DNA of 64,000 nt, taken from assembly GCF_000217795.1 (NCBI RefSeq), contig NC_015681.1:2258225-2322224 (forward strand), read 5' to 3'. The notes under the pieces were generated by a model. It saw only the letters and a list, made by a program, of their open reading frames with translations, did no database searches and had not been told where the DNA came from. This DNA comes from Thermodesulfatator indicus DSM 15286. Lineage in GTDB: Bacteria > Desulfobacterota > Thermodesulfobacteria > Thermodesulfobacteriales > Thermodesulfatatoraceae. Made by a program: the position numbers and the translations under genes. Positions 1 to 8,072 of this stretch are shown here, piece by piece; the stretch's first letter is position 1, and each line of letters opens with the position of its first letter.

Positions 1-970
1 AAACCAATGCTTTCTGGCCAACTTTGGGTATGTCGCCACTATTCAATTGGTAAAGAAAAGAAAGGCCAGTTACCGTATGTTCTTCTCCAGGGAAATTAGT
101 ACTACGGCACTTATAAGAACCAATAGCCAGAAAAACTGCATCATAACCTTCATCTAATAAATCTTTGATAGAGAAGTCATAACCCCACCGCTTACCTGTT
201 TTAAGATCTATTCCCAGCTCTAAAATCTGATCTATCTCTTCGCGTAAAATATCTTTGGAAATTTTAAAACCCGGATAAGCCCAACGAGGCATACCGCCTG
301 GCTCATCCCGAGCTTCAAAAATGGTTACTTCGTGCCCTTTTAAACGTAAAAAATAAGCCGCTGAAAGCCCAGCGGGCCCAGAACCGACAATAGCTACTTT
401 CTTACCAGTAGAAGGAAGAAATTCCGGTTTAAAAGCTTTTGTTTTTAGACCCCAATCAGCCACAAATCGTTTCAAATTATTTATAGCCACCGGTACATCT
501 ACCAGCGCACGGCGACAACGTGGCTCACAAAAACGCGGGCAAACCCGCCCTACAAGGGCAGGTAAAGGCAGCTTTTCTTTGATAAGACTTAGAGCCGAGG
601 CGTATTCCCCTCTGGCAATAAAGGCAATGTAGCCCTGAATATTAAGCCCGCCAGGACAAGGGCCGTGACACGGAGCTTTACAATCTCCAAAGTGATTGGC
701 TACCAGAGATTCAAGTTTTTGCTTGCGCGCTTTTTTGATTTCTTCAGTATCAGTGCGGATTTTGAGCCCTTCTTCAGGTTCGGTGACGCAGGATCTAACT
801 AGACCCTTACCTTCTATTTCAACTAAACACAGGCCACAGGGAAATGGAGGTTCAGAAACTCCAGGCAAATGACAAAGGCTTGGTATTTCAAAACCCGCCT
901 CTTTCAAGGTAGTTAGTAAATTATCAGCTGGTTTGACCACCACCTCCTGGCCATTCACCCAAAGTTTCAT
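1..970 (-). CDS. GltD-like FAD/NAD(P) oxidoreductase with N-terminal [2Fe-2S] domain (partial, runs off left edge)
   Basis: Translating the minus strand from the ATG at 970 gives 323 open codons with no stop before the window edge. Residues 1-75 are a plant-type [2Fe-2S] domain with Cys33, Cys45, Cys48 and Cys61 (PCGLC core). Residues about 95-150 carry the cysteine clusters CKAPCHGPCPGG and GRVCPRFCEPRC, as in the iron-sulfur domain of GltD and dihydropyrimidine dehydrogenase. An FAD-binding Rossmann motif (VAIVGSGPAGLSAAYF) follows. A plus-strand TAC CTC C complement (GGAGGTAATAATAG) gives a good ribosome site. Proteins of this build feed electrons between NAD(P)H and iron-sulfur partners such as formate dehydrogenase or hydrogenase. 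Its place at the end of the acetyl-CoA cluster suggests a redox partner for formate reduction, but the partner gene would lie outside the window. Confidence 0.85.
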   Translation of the reverse strand, partial: MKLWVNGQEVVVKPADNLLTTLKEAGFEIPSLCHLPGVSEPPFPCGLCLVEIEGKGLVRSCVTEPEEGLKIRTDTEEIKKARKQKLESLVANHFGDCKAPCHGPCPGGLNIQGYIAFIARGEYASALSLIKEKLPLPALVGRVCPRFCEPRCRRALVDVPVAINNLKRFVADWGLKTKAFKPEFLPSTGKKVAIVGSGPAGLSAAYFLRLKGHEVTIFEARDEPGGMPRWAYPGFKISKDILREEIDQILELGIDLKTGKRWGYDFSIKDLLDEGYDAVFLAIGSYKCRSTNFPGEEHTVTGLSFLYQLNSGDIPKVGQKALV

Positions 971-1004
971 CTATTATTACCTCCGGGCTTTTTATATTGC
1001 CGAT

Positions 1005-2636
1005 TCAAGCGGCTTTTTTGGCAGCTTTTATTTCCCTCACCGCTTGATATAACTTTTCAAGAACCTCTGGAGTTACATCTCTAAGGGTAATAATGGCGTC
1101 TTTGTGGCCAGCATGCGCACAAAGGGCAATGGTGTAACAATCTGTTTCTTCCCTTAAAATTTTGAGACCTACATCAGCATAAGGACAGGGAACCCCTACA
1201 AAAACACAAACATCTATACGATTAAACCAAATATTATCCGTCCAGAACCTGCGAGCCTCTTCTTCTACCAGAGGGTTTTCAACCGGGGGTTTCCAGTACT
1301 TAGGCATGGGGATAATATTGGCACCTACTTCTTCAACTATTTTTCTTATGATGGCCGTAGCCTTCTTAGCCCTTTCTTCTGTCTTCCAGATAACTGTAGG
1401 ACCGGGGAAAAATACCGGATACTTTGCCGCCAGAAGTTTTTCTGCTATTTTTTCCAAGGCTTCATCAACAGAAACCATCTCTCCTTCTACTAAAGCTTTA
1501 TCTTTTTCAGGCAATTTATAAGCATCTGATTCGTAATAACCTCCAGGCCCCCGTAAAATTAAAAAGTCTTTTTTTATACCTAAACTTTTAATCCCCTTTT
1601 CACCAAGAATACGATGGCCATCATAAGTCATATTTCTTACAAAAGATTCTGCTTTAGCTCTAAGTTCTTTAGTAATAGCACCATAACCTAACTCTTCATT
1701 AAACTTTTGCCCATCTGTTATGCACCACCAGAGAAGTTTGACCAGCTCTTTGGCTCGTTCATAAGAACGGTTATGATATCTTTGTTCTTGATAGGTAATA
1801 AACCACACTATTGTAGATAAAGGATAAGCGTCTTCCATCTGGGAGTTGATAATAGTAGCTCTGGCGTCATCGGGTATAAAAGCGTCTTTAGTAGCCGCAT
1901 AAATAGCTTTTATACTTGGAGCCACAAACTCTCCTGCCTGGTTGCGTATAAGAGCCACAGGTAAGTTTTCTTTTAAAGCATAAGTTAATCCTAAATATCC
2001 TATTGTCCCTTCGTTTTCTTTTATAAATTGGGCTACTTTCTCGCTACCTTTTACCTCTTCACCTACCGGCCAATCAATTGTTTTTCCCTTGCCTATATTT
2101 TCTTCCCATTCTTCACTTATCTTGCTCAAATATTCAGAAAAGATATAAGAAGTACCAGAAGAATCAAAACGACAAACTACTTTTATAGGCATATCAGGTA
2201 ATGTTATTTCTTTATTTAATTCGGCAATAGCAGGATCATTCCATTTAGATATTTTACCCAAATAAATATCAACTAATACTTCAGGTGTAAGTTTAAGTTT
2301 GTTAACTTTAGGTAAATTATAAGCTAAAGTTACAGCTCCCAGAGCTATGGGGATATGCAAAACTAGATCAGGGGCTTTGAAACGTTCTCTGTCATTTAAA
2401 GGAGCTTCTGTAACCCCAAAGTCAATAACTCGAGCTAAAACTTCGCGAATGTTACTACCAGAGTTAACATAACGATAGTTGATTCTAGTGTTCGTTTCTT
2501 TTCCATAAGTATCAAACCAGCGCGAATAAAGGGGATAAGAGAAAGTAGCTCCAAACGCCAGAAAAAGAAAATCGCCATCTATTAGACCAATCTTTTTACA
2601 AACAAGAAATATTAAAATAAGCAAAATTCTTTTCAT
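1005..2636 (-). CDS. PstS-like phosphate-binding domain fused to CdhB-like (CODH/ACS epsilon) domain
   Basis: I take the ATG at 2636, preceded by GGAGGT; an upstream TTG at 2648 overlaps that ribosome site. Counting from the TTG, residues 1-345 match phosphate-binding protein PstS over its full length: GATFSYPLYSRW, DFGVTEAPL, IYLGKISKWNDPAIAELN and FDSSGTSYIF. Most phosphate ligands are kept (Thr-Phe, Ser, Arg, Ser-Gly-Thr), but the ligand equivalent to E. coli Asp56 is Glu (TEAP instead of SDAP). Residues about 360-547 resemble the epsilon subunit of CO dehydrogenase/acetyl-CoA synthase (CdhB): PVFFPGPTV, VDVCVFVGVPCPYADVGLK, YTIALCAHAGH. The hydrophobic N-terminus lacks a clear signal cleavage site. 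An exported binding protein joined to a cytosolic CODH subunit is hard to reconcile. A run of seven A's at the junction (1569-1575) means an indel, real or technical, could have joined two genes. Confidence 0.75.
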   Translation of the reverse strand: MKRILLILIFLVCKKIGLIDGDFLFLAFGATFSYPLYSRWFDTYGKETNTRINYRYVNSGSNIREVLARVIDFGVTEAPLNDRERFKAPDLVLHIPIALGAVTLAYNLPKVNKLKLTPEVLVDIYLGKISKWNDPAIAELNKEITLPDMPIKVVCRFDSSGTSYIFSEYLSKISEEWEENIGKGKTIDWPVGEEVKGSEKVAQFIKENEGTIGYLGLTYALKENLPVALIRNQAGEFVAPSIKAIYAATKDAFIPDDARATIINSQMEDAYPLSTIVWFITYQEQRYHNRSYERAKELVKLLWWCITDGQKFNEELGYGAITKELRAKAESFVRNMTYDGHRILGEKGIKSLGIKKDFLILRGPGGYYESDAYKLPEKDKALVEGEMVSVDEALEKIAEKLLAAKYPVFFPGPTVIWKTEERAKKATAIIRKIVEEVGANIIPMPKYWKPPVENPLVEEEARRFWTDNIWFNRIDVCVFVGVPCPYADVGLKILREETDCYTIALCAHAGHKDAIITLRDVTPEVLEKLYQAVREIKAAKKAA

Positions 2637-2682
2637 GCTTACCTCCAACTAAATTTTTGGAGAAATAATGAAATATTAAAAA

Positions 2683-2711
2683 ATAATAAACGTTAAGTTA
2701 AAAAAAATCAA
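2683..2711 (-). promoter_or_regulatory. Candidate sigma-70 promoter of the PstS-CdhB gene
   Basis: On the minus strand TTGATT (2706-2711) is followed after 17 bases by TATTAT (2683-2688), about 47 bases ahead of the chosen start. It lies in the 203-base gap after acsE, so this gene can be expressed apart from the acs operon. The region is AT-rich, so a chance match is possible. Confidence 0.4.
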
Positions 2712-2839
2712 AGATTTTACCTGCCTACAAACCAAAAATTTGGTTCATATTCGGCTAATTACGACAATAATACCCCCTATAACCGGAATAGCTTTCAGTT
2801 TTCTTTCAATAATTACTATTTCAAAGTTAACTTAAGCAA

Positions 2840-3736
2840 TTAAAGTTCAAGCCAGGATTCAGAAAAGATGGTCTTCCCAAGAAGCACCCTCGCCGTCTTG
2901 TATATCTCAAGCTCCTTGGGCGAAAGCTTGCTCGGATCCGGCTCGTCTCCGTCCATCATATCATGCACCAACTTTACCCAATCTGGATGCTTGCCTTTGG
3001 CTATCTCCACCAGCTCTTTGTCGTAAATGTTCAAAATCGCCGAGTAAATGTTGTACTTCATGAGCATCATCAAATACACCCGGTCAAGATAACAGCGCAG
3101 GTGATGCGGTACTCCGTTTGATACGTTTGAAAGCCCTATGGTGCTCTTACACCCAGGCGCAATATCTGGAAGCATGGCAAGGAAATTAAGACCTTCAAGA
3201 ATCTGGTCGGCCCCAAGGGTAATGGGGGTGCCGATGGGGTCAACCCAGATTTTTTCGTTGGGGATACCGGCCTCGTTTAAGGCCATGATAAGGTCAACGG
3301 CCATGGCCGCCCGCTCGTTGGCGTCTCGTGGCATACCCTCTGGCCCCCAGAGAAGGGCTACGACATCGCAACCTACTTCCGCAGCAAAGGGAATTAGCTT
3401 TTCCATACGCTCAGGCTGGGCCGAGATAGAGTTCATGAGCACGCGCGAGGGATTCTTTGAGGCCTTAATGCCGGCGATCATGGCCTCAGGGTTGGTGGTG
3501 TCAAGGGAAATGGGAGTGTCAACCACTTCTTCTACCACTTTGACAATCCAGGCGGCGAGGTCCGGGCCGTCTTTTTTGGCCGGGCCGATGTTTAAGTCAA
3601 GGTAATCGGCGCCTAGTTCGGTTTCTTCCTTGGCCATCTCCTGGATAGGGCCGGGGTTTCTATCTCGCATGGCCTGGCCGGTACGTTTCCCCATGATGTT
3701 GATAGACTCTGCAATACAAACTACCGTCTGACTCAT
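2840..3736 (-). CDS. acsE: Methyltetrahydrofolate:corrinoid/iron-sulfur protein methyltransferase
   Basis: This 298-residue protein has the TIM-barrel (pterin-binding, DHPS-like) fold signature of AcsE/MeTr: ESINIMGKRTGQAM at the N-terminus, DYLDLNIGPAKKDGPD in the pterin pocket, and LDTTNPEAMIAGI. It moves the methyl group from 5-methyl-THF to the cobalt of the corrinoid protein AcsC/AcsD, in the cytosol, in the step that links the methyl and carbonyl branches of the Wood-Ljungdahl pathway. The ATG at 3736 follows a GAGGAGG ribosome site. That site lies inside the restored 3' end of the upstream hepT-like frame, so the two are tightly coupled. The length is slightly above that of Moorella AcsE (about 262), with a C-terminal extension rich in charged residues after about 270. 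I am confident in the family. Confidence 0.93.
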   Translation of the reverse strand: MSQTVVCIAESINIMGKRTGQAMRDRNPGPIQEMAKEETELGADYLDLNIGPAKKDGPDLAAWIVKVVEEVVDTPISLDTTNPEAMIAGIKASKNPSRVLMNSISAQPERMEKLIPFAAEVGCDVVALLWGPEGMPRDANERAAMAVDLIMALNEAGIPNEKIWVDPIGTPITLGADQILEGLNFLAMLPDIAPGCKSTIGLSNVSNGVPHHLRCYLDRVYLMMLMKYNIYSAILNIYDKELVEIAKGKHPDWVKLVHDMMDGDEPDPSKLSPKELEIYKTARVLLGKTIFSESWLEL

Positions 3737-3738
3737 AT

Positions 3739-4156
3739 TTAAGCCTCCTCATCAAGTTTATCTTCAATGCGCCTTAAAATATTTCGCATAAGTTCTGCAT
3801 ATTTGGGCAAATCACGGTAAATCAGCCTGGCCACTTCCTCCCTGTAAGTGTGCGAGGTGGCATTCCTGGCATCTACCATTTTTAAAGGCCAGTTCTGTCT
3901 CTTCCGGCGAAAGAAGCCCTACTTGTCCGGCAGTCCGAAAACAACTTTTCGGTGAATAACATTCTAACTTCTCAATTTCCCAGAGAAATTGCTTGAGCAC
4001 CTTCCAGACTACCTCAAAAGTATATTCAAATCTTTGAATAGAAGCGTCTCTAAAAATTACATAAAATTCGCTAGTTAACTCAACTTTTTTATCTAACAGT
4101 TCAGATAAAGTCTCAAGGGCCTTGTAAGCTGTGTTAAGCCGGATCTTTAAATCCAC
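3739..4156 (-). pseudogene. HepT-like HEPN toxin / nucleotidyltransferase partner, frameshifted
   Basis: The frame from the ATG at 4156 codes 114 residues (stop at 3812). Its first two thirds look like the HEPN/HI0074 family: ETLSELLD, FRDASIQRFEYTFEVVWK, PKSCFRTA. The expected catalytic motif R-x4-6-H-x-Y is missing from that frame. Removing one A from the run of five at about 3880-3884 restores a frame that reads KMVDARNATSHTYREEV, then VARLIYRDLPKYAELMRN, and stops at 3739, two bases before acsE. So the HEPN active site (RNATSHTY) is intact but sits in another frame. This is a recent frameshift, a sequencing error or, less likely, a recoding site. The gene overlaps its partner (4147-4440) by ten bases, as is usual for type VII MntA/HepT pairs. 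Confidence 0.75.
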
Positions 4157-4440
4157 TTTTCTCCCTCGGTTAGTATCTTCTGGCGCAGTTCATCTGATAG
4201 TTCTTCCCACAAGACCACATCTACCTCGTATGGGAAGGTACTTTCTTCAAGAAACTCCCTAAGCAAGGAAGCAAGCTGACTTTGCCCTTTTACTACCAGA
4301 TCGAAGTCTGACGCCCTCATCGGTCTGCCCCAGGCCCTTGAACCAAATAAAAAAATTTCCACTTCTTTAAGATTGTTTTTCTTACAAAACTCATTGAGCA
4401 AGTCTTTTAATTTTTGTGCCCATTTATCAGTATCAGCCAT
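4147..4440 (-). CDS. MntA-type minimal nucleotidyltransferase (antitoxin)
   Basis: This is a 97-residue minimal nucleotidyltransferase with the exact GSx10DxD signature: FGSRAWGRPMRASDFDLVV, at residues about 31-49. In MntA/HepT modules this enzyme adds AMP units to the HEPN toxin and so silences it. It starts four bases after acsC stops and overlaps the HepT-like gene by ten bases, so it is translationally coupled within the acetyl-CoA synthase operon. A third catalytic acidic residue is probably supplied by DVVLWEEL further on. The family also includes plain substrate-nucleotidylating enzymes, so antitoxin function is an inference from the gene pair. Confidence 0.85.
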   Translation of the reverse strand: MADTDKWAQKLKDLLNEFCKKNNLKEVEIFLFGSRAWGRPMRASDFDLVVKGQSQLASLLREFLEESTFPYEVDVVLWEELSDELRQKILTEGEKWI

Positions 4441-4444
4441 AAAC

Positions 4445-5797
4445 CTAAGCCGCTTTCCATTCTTTCAGAAATGGCGGAAGACCGCTTGCTTCTCTCGGGC
4501 CAATTACGATTTCCCAGTCTGGTAATTCTTCTTCAAGCTCACCTTTAATACCCGCCAGATACCCGGGAATAATAAGTTTGCGGTGCTTTACCTTATCAGC
4601 AATACCGCACTTTTTTACGAACTCGGCAATGGTATCCGCCCCGAATTTCCCTGCGGCCCAGGCCGTAAGTACAGACAAACCTTCCGTGTCTTTTATAAGT
4701 AGCCAGGTAGGTACTCGGCTACCTTCTATCTCGCCCGAGACGATAAAATAAGTAAGGGCGAAGTTACAGGTGATACAGACTGGTGAGTTTTCGTCTGGGC
4801 CGTTTAGCGGATAAATGCCCTCTTCCACCACCAGCGGCCGCTGGGGGTCGGTAAAGATGTTCATGCGTTCAACCATAAGGGGATAGAGCAGATCGGCCCT
4901 AAAATCAGAAAGCACTATCATGCCCGCATACTTGGCCACCAGCACCGAAGCGATCATATACTCGGTTACAAGATTCTCTGTAAATCGAAAGGGAAAGGTA
5001 ATGCTAGGAAACCCAAAAGGCTTAAAGCGTTTTTTTATAGCGGCTCGGCGCATAATAACCTGGTCTTCATAGAGCTCACGAAGCCCTCTCGGGCCGGTAT
5101 CAAGAACAATATCTTTGATACCTGCTTTTATTAACTCTTCCGAGATGCGAGCCGCCTCTCCTAGAGAATCAGCCTTAACCCCCAAAGGAAAGCCAGTTTC
5201 TTTGGCAAGCTCGGCCATATCTTTAAGATTTTCTAAAGTGACCCCATAAAGAAGGGCTTTATGTTCACCACACTCTTGGGCCCCAGCGGCCAGGACATCT
5301 TTTTTCTCACTCATGAGGACGAGAACCGCTTCTGGCACTTCTTCCCGCACTTTTTTTACCAGGTCAGCCATCTTTTGAGCATCACCGCCCACATCTTCAA
5401 TAGCGATAACTTCAGGCTCAAGTTTTACCCCTACTCTTTCCCAGCGAAGTTTTTTAAACTTGGCAAGCCTTTCACTTATTTCGTCTTCAGCCATATCTGT
5501 GCGCAGTAAGAGACCAATGGCCGTTGGGTGTTCAAAGCGCTTTTCGTGGCGAAATAAAACCGTCTCACCACCAACAGCTAAAGTGTGATCCCCACTTCCA
5601 AGTTTTATAGTCCTTATAGGTGGAGCTGAGGCCTCGGAAATTTTTTCTTTGGCTTCTTCTGAAACATAAGGGCAAGCAGCAATATCAGCCTGGCCAGCCG
5701 CTACTTTCATGGCGAAGGCCAAACACGTAGGAAACCCGCACTCCTTACAGTTTTTCTTAGGAAGCATGCCCAAAATCTGAATTCCAGTAAGACCCAT
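4445..5797 (-). CDS. acsC: Corrinoid/iron-sulfur protein large subunit (ACDS gamma)
   Basis: AcsC/CdhE is the large subunit of the corrinoid iron-sulfur protein. It carries methyl-cobalamin to acetyl-CoA synthase. The N-terminal [4Fe-4S] domain is plain: NCKECGFPTCLAFAMK with a fourth Cys in AACPYV (about residues 17-43). A TIM-barrel domain follows and a C-terminal Rossmann-like B12-binding domain (ITCNFALTYFIVSGEIEG, LLIKDTEGLSVLTAWAAGKF). The length of 450 matches the family. It sits downstream of acsB with a 32-base gap, and the MntA gene follows after four bases. Its partner AcsD is not a separate gene here but the C-terminal part of the 892-residue MetF fusion. Confidence 0.95.
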   Translation of the reverse strand: MGLTGIQILGMLPKKNCKECGFPTCLAFAMKVAAGQADIAACPYVSEEAKEKISEASAPPIRTIKLGSGDHTLAVGGETVLFRHEKRFEHPTAIGLLLRTDMAEDEISERLAKFKKLRWERVGVKLEPEVIAIEDVGGDAQKMADLVKKVREEVPEAVLVLMSEKKDVLAAGAQECGEHKALLYGVTLENLKDMAELAKETGFPLGVKADSLGEAARISEELIKAGIKDIVLDTGPRGLRELYEDQVIMRRAAIKKRFKPFGFPSITFPFRFTENLVTEYMIASVLVAKYAGMIVLSDFRADLLYPLMVERMNIFTDPQRPLVVEEGIYPLNGPDENSPVCITCNFALTYFIVSGEIEGSRVPTWLLIKDTEGLSVLTAWAAGKFGADTIAEFVKKCGIADKVKHRKLIIPGYLAGIKGELEEELPDWEIVIGPREASGLPPFLKEWKAA

Positions 5798-5829
5798 CTC
5801 TTAACCCCTTTTCTCTCAATTTTTGGTAG

Positions 5830-8052
5830 CTACATAAGCGGCGGCATATCCTTAACCGGATGACCTACCTTTTCAATCCAGGCCGCCACCTCTTCTTCAG
5901 TATTGGCCACTGTTTCGTCAGCGATCTTTTCAATCAAATCAGGCACGCCTATTTCTTCTGCTCGTGCCTTGAGTTTGTCCATCAATTCTTCTTTTAAATT
6001 TTTGGGCATCCAGACCACCCGTTTAAGCCCACCTTCAGCAGTAAGGAACTTACGCGAAGTAATATAGTGTTTGGAAACCCCCATAAACCCTGGTGTCACT
6101 TGGCCACCACCCACCATACCCGCCATGGTGGTAAACTTCATTCCCGTGGGCGTAAGACCCATATAATCACGGTTGACTATCATGATACCGTTACAGGTAG
6201 GCAGTACAGCGGCGATACACTCAAAGCAACCACAGGCGGTCATTGGATCCACCATTATGCTATAAAGACTTACCCTTTCTACTTTTCCGCGGGAAGCCTG
6301 TTTAACGAATTCGTTTATTCCACTATATTGGCCAAGAGTTTCGTCAATAAGCTCGCCTTTAGGGATAGGCTGATTAGGTCCGGTAGGATTGATTTCGTAA
6401 CAGGCCTTACCATCAAGCCAGTTGTAGGCACCACACATGCCGATTCGTTCAGGCGTAATCACGCACACATGGCTTGGCGCAAAACTCTGACAAAGCGTAC
6501 AGGAGTAGTAAACATCAACACTTTCGTCAGTCATACCGGCAATCTTTTCGTCACGACGGGCATAAACCTGCTTGGCCAGCTCAAGTATCTCTTTTACCTT
6601 TTCCTCTTCGGTGTAGATTTTTACCTGGCACTTATCCACAATAGCACCGTACTCCTGGCGGAGCTTGGCATAAAGAATTTCACCTATGTGACGAAATAAA
6701 AAGCCTTTCTCAACAGCGGCTTTGCTAATACGAAGCCACATGATATTACGCTGCCCTACGTGCATAATGCCCTGGGCATAGTTAATAAGGTGGTGAAACT
6801 GGCGCTCTAAAATGGCCTCAAAGTCTTCCTGCATATTGGCTCCGGCCACTTCTACCAGCACAGCAAAAGGTAAGCGATATGGCGGACCTTCCAGACCAAG
6901 CTTTTCCACCTCATTTATTTCAGGGCCTATTACTTCAATTTTTCCGTCTTCCACCTCGTCAAGTTCCTTAGCCATCAGTAGCTCGACCGCAGGGGTACGC
7001 CCACCTCCACATTCAAGATAAAGGTCTCCTTTCCGTACCCTCTCTCCCTCAAAAGCTGGGGCGTAAGCGACCGGTATATCGAGCTTAACCGCCGTGACCT
7101 TAAGCCCTCTGACTTCAAGGGCCCGGTCAACCAGCTCTTCATAAGGGACCCTGGCTACTATGTGCTCGTATGTACATATGCCCCACGGCCTTATTTCCGT
7201 GAGATTCCAGTCAGCAATAGTGGGAAACCCCCAGTTAATGGCACCAGCGGCATTAGCCGCCCATTCGTCAGTCACCGGGCCAAAGGCTATAACAAAGGAA
7301 AATGTCCTTTCTTTGTTGTAAAGAAGGTTTCCGATATAGTCACCCGGTTTAATACCACCAAATGACATGGCCACCCTGCAGGCAAAGCCTATGGCAAACA
7401 CTACAGAAGTGTAGTCGGGCCCAAAAGGAATAAGGCGCGTTGGCCAGCCGAGCTGAACACCAAGCTCTTTTAGCTGCTCGGCCATGCGCACACCGCCACT
7501 GTCAGAGTGCATAAATACATAAAGGTTTTTTTGCTGGAGTTCTTCAGCTATCTTTCTGGCTACTTCCTTGTCATAAGGGGCTCCAAGGCAAGCAGCAAAA
7601 CCTGGCGCTGTTCCGTCAACAAATTCCACTCCACGTTTACGAAAGATAACGTCGTCAGCAGCCCCAAGCCACAAATTATCTTCAGTAGGTTCTTCGGTCT
7701 TGGTGTAAATATTCGGGTTTTCAAGATACTTGATAGCTTCTATGACTTCTTCGGCAAAAAAAGTGGCCATACCAGCGTCAAGGGCCGAACCCAAATAAGG
7801 AAGCCAGATATTTTCTGAAGGAACTGGAGGTAGAAGCTTTTCCGCTTCTTCCAGTACTTCTTTACAGTCTCCAAGTTTTTTTACAGGGTACCCGAGCATG
7901 GCATAAATAATAGGCAGGTAATAAGCAGTGTTAGGAAACCCTACAGGTTGTTCTTTTCCAAACTTATCAACTGCTTCTTCATACTTAGCCCAAGCTCTAT
8001 CAACGATCTTGTGTGCTCCTTTTATGGCCACATACGCCACACTTCTTGACAC
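5830..8052 (-). CDS. acsB: CO-methylating acetyl-CoA synthase catalytic subunit
   Basis: This 740-residue AcsB/CdhC-type protein makes acetyl-CoA from CO, a methyl group and CoA at the Ni-Ni-[4Fe-4S] A-cluster. The A-cluster ligands are visible: Cys518, Cys521, Cys530 and Cys540 for the cubane, and the Cys607-Gly608-Cys609 motif for the distal nickel. Length and N-terminal region (about 300 residues, CODH-contacting) match the bacterial enzyme, not the shorter archaeal CdhC, which lacks the N-terminal domain. Translation starts at a GTG (8052) after a GGGAGGGAGAG ribosome site. It lies 20 bases after the MetF-AcsD fusion and before acsC. Confidence 0.96.
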   Translation of the reverse strand: MSRSVAYVAIKGAHKIVDRAWAKYEEAVDKFGKEQPVGFPNTAYYLPIIYAMLGYPVKKLGDCKEVLEEAEKLLPPVPSENIWLPYLGSALDAGMATFFAEEVIEAIKYLENPNIYTKTEEPTEDNLWLGAADDVIFRKRGVEFVDGTAPGFAACLGAPYDKEVARKIAEELQQKNLYVFMHSDSGGVRMAEQLKELGVQLGWPTRLIPFGPDYTSVVFAIGFACRVAMSFGGIKPGDYIGNLLYNKERTFSFVIAFGPVTDEWAANAAGAINWGFPTIADWNLTEIRPWGICTYEHIVARVPYEELVDRALEVRGLKVTAVKLDIPVAYAPAFEGERVRKGDLYLECGGGRTPAVELLMAKELDEVEDGKIEVIGPEINEVEKLGLEGPPYRLPFAVLVEVAGANMQEDFEAILERQFHHLINYAQGIMHVGQRNIMWLRISKAAVEKGFLFRHIGEILYAKLRQEYGAIVDKCQVKIYTEEEKVKEILELAKQVYARRDEKIAGMTDESVDVYYSCTLCQSFAPSHVCVITPERIGMCGAYNWLDGKACYEINPTGPNQPIPKGELIDETLGQYSGINEFVKQASRGKVERVSLYSIMVDPMTACGCFECIAAVLPTCNGIMIVNRDYMGLTPTGMKFTTMAGMVGGGQVTPGFMGVSKHYITSRKFLTAEGGLKRVVWMPKNLKEELMDKLKARAEEIGVPDLIEKIADETVANTEEEVAAWIEKVGHPVKDMPPLM

Positions 8053-8072
8053 AGCTCTCCCTCCCTAAGGAA

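Noticed and set aside
6067..6699. 210-codon plus-strand frame opposite acsB
   Set aside because: Shadow of the strongly conserved acsB gene; no ribosome site or protein-like features.
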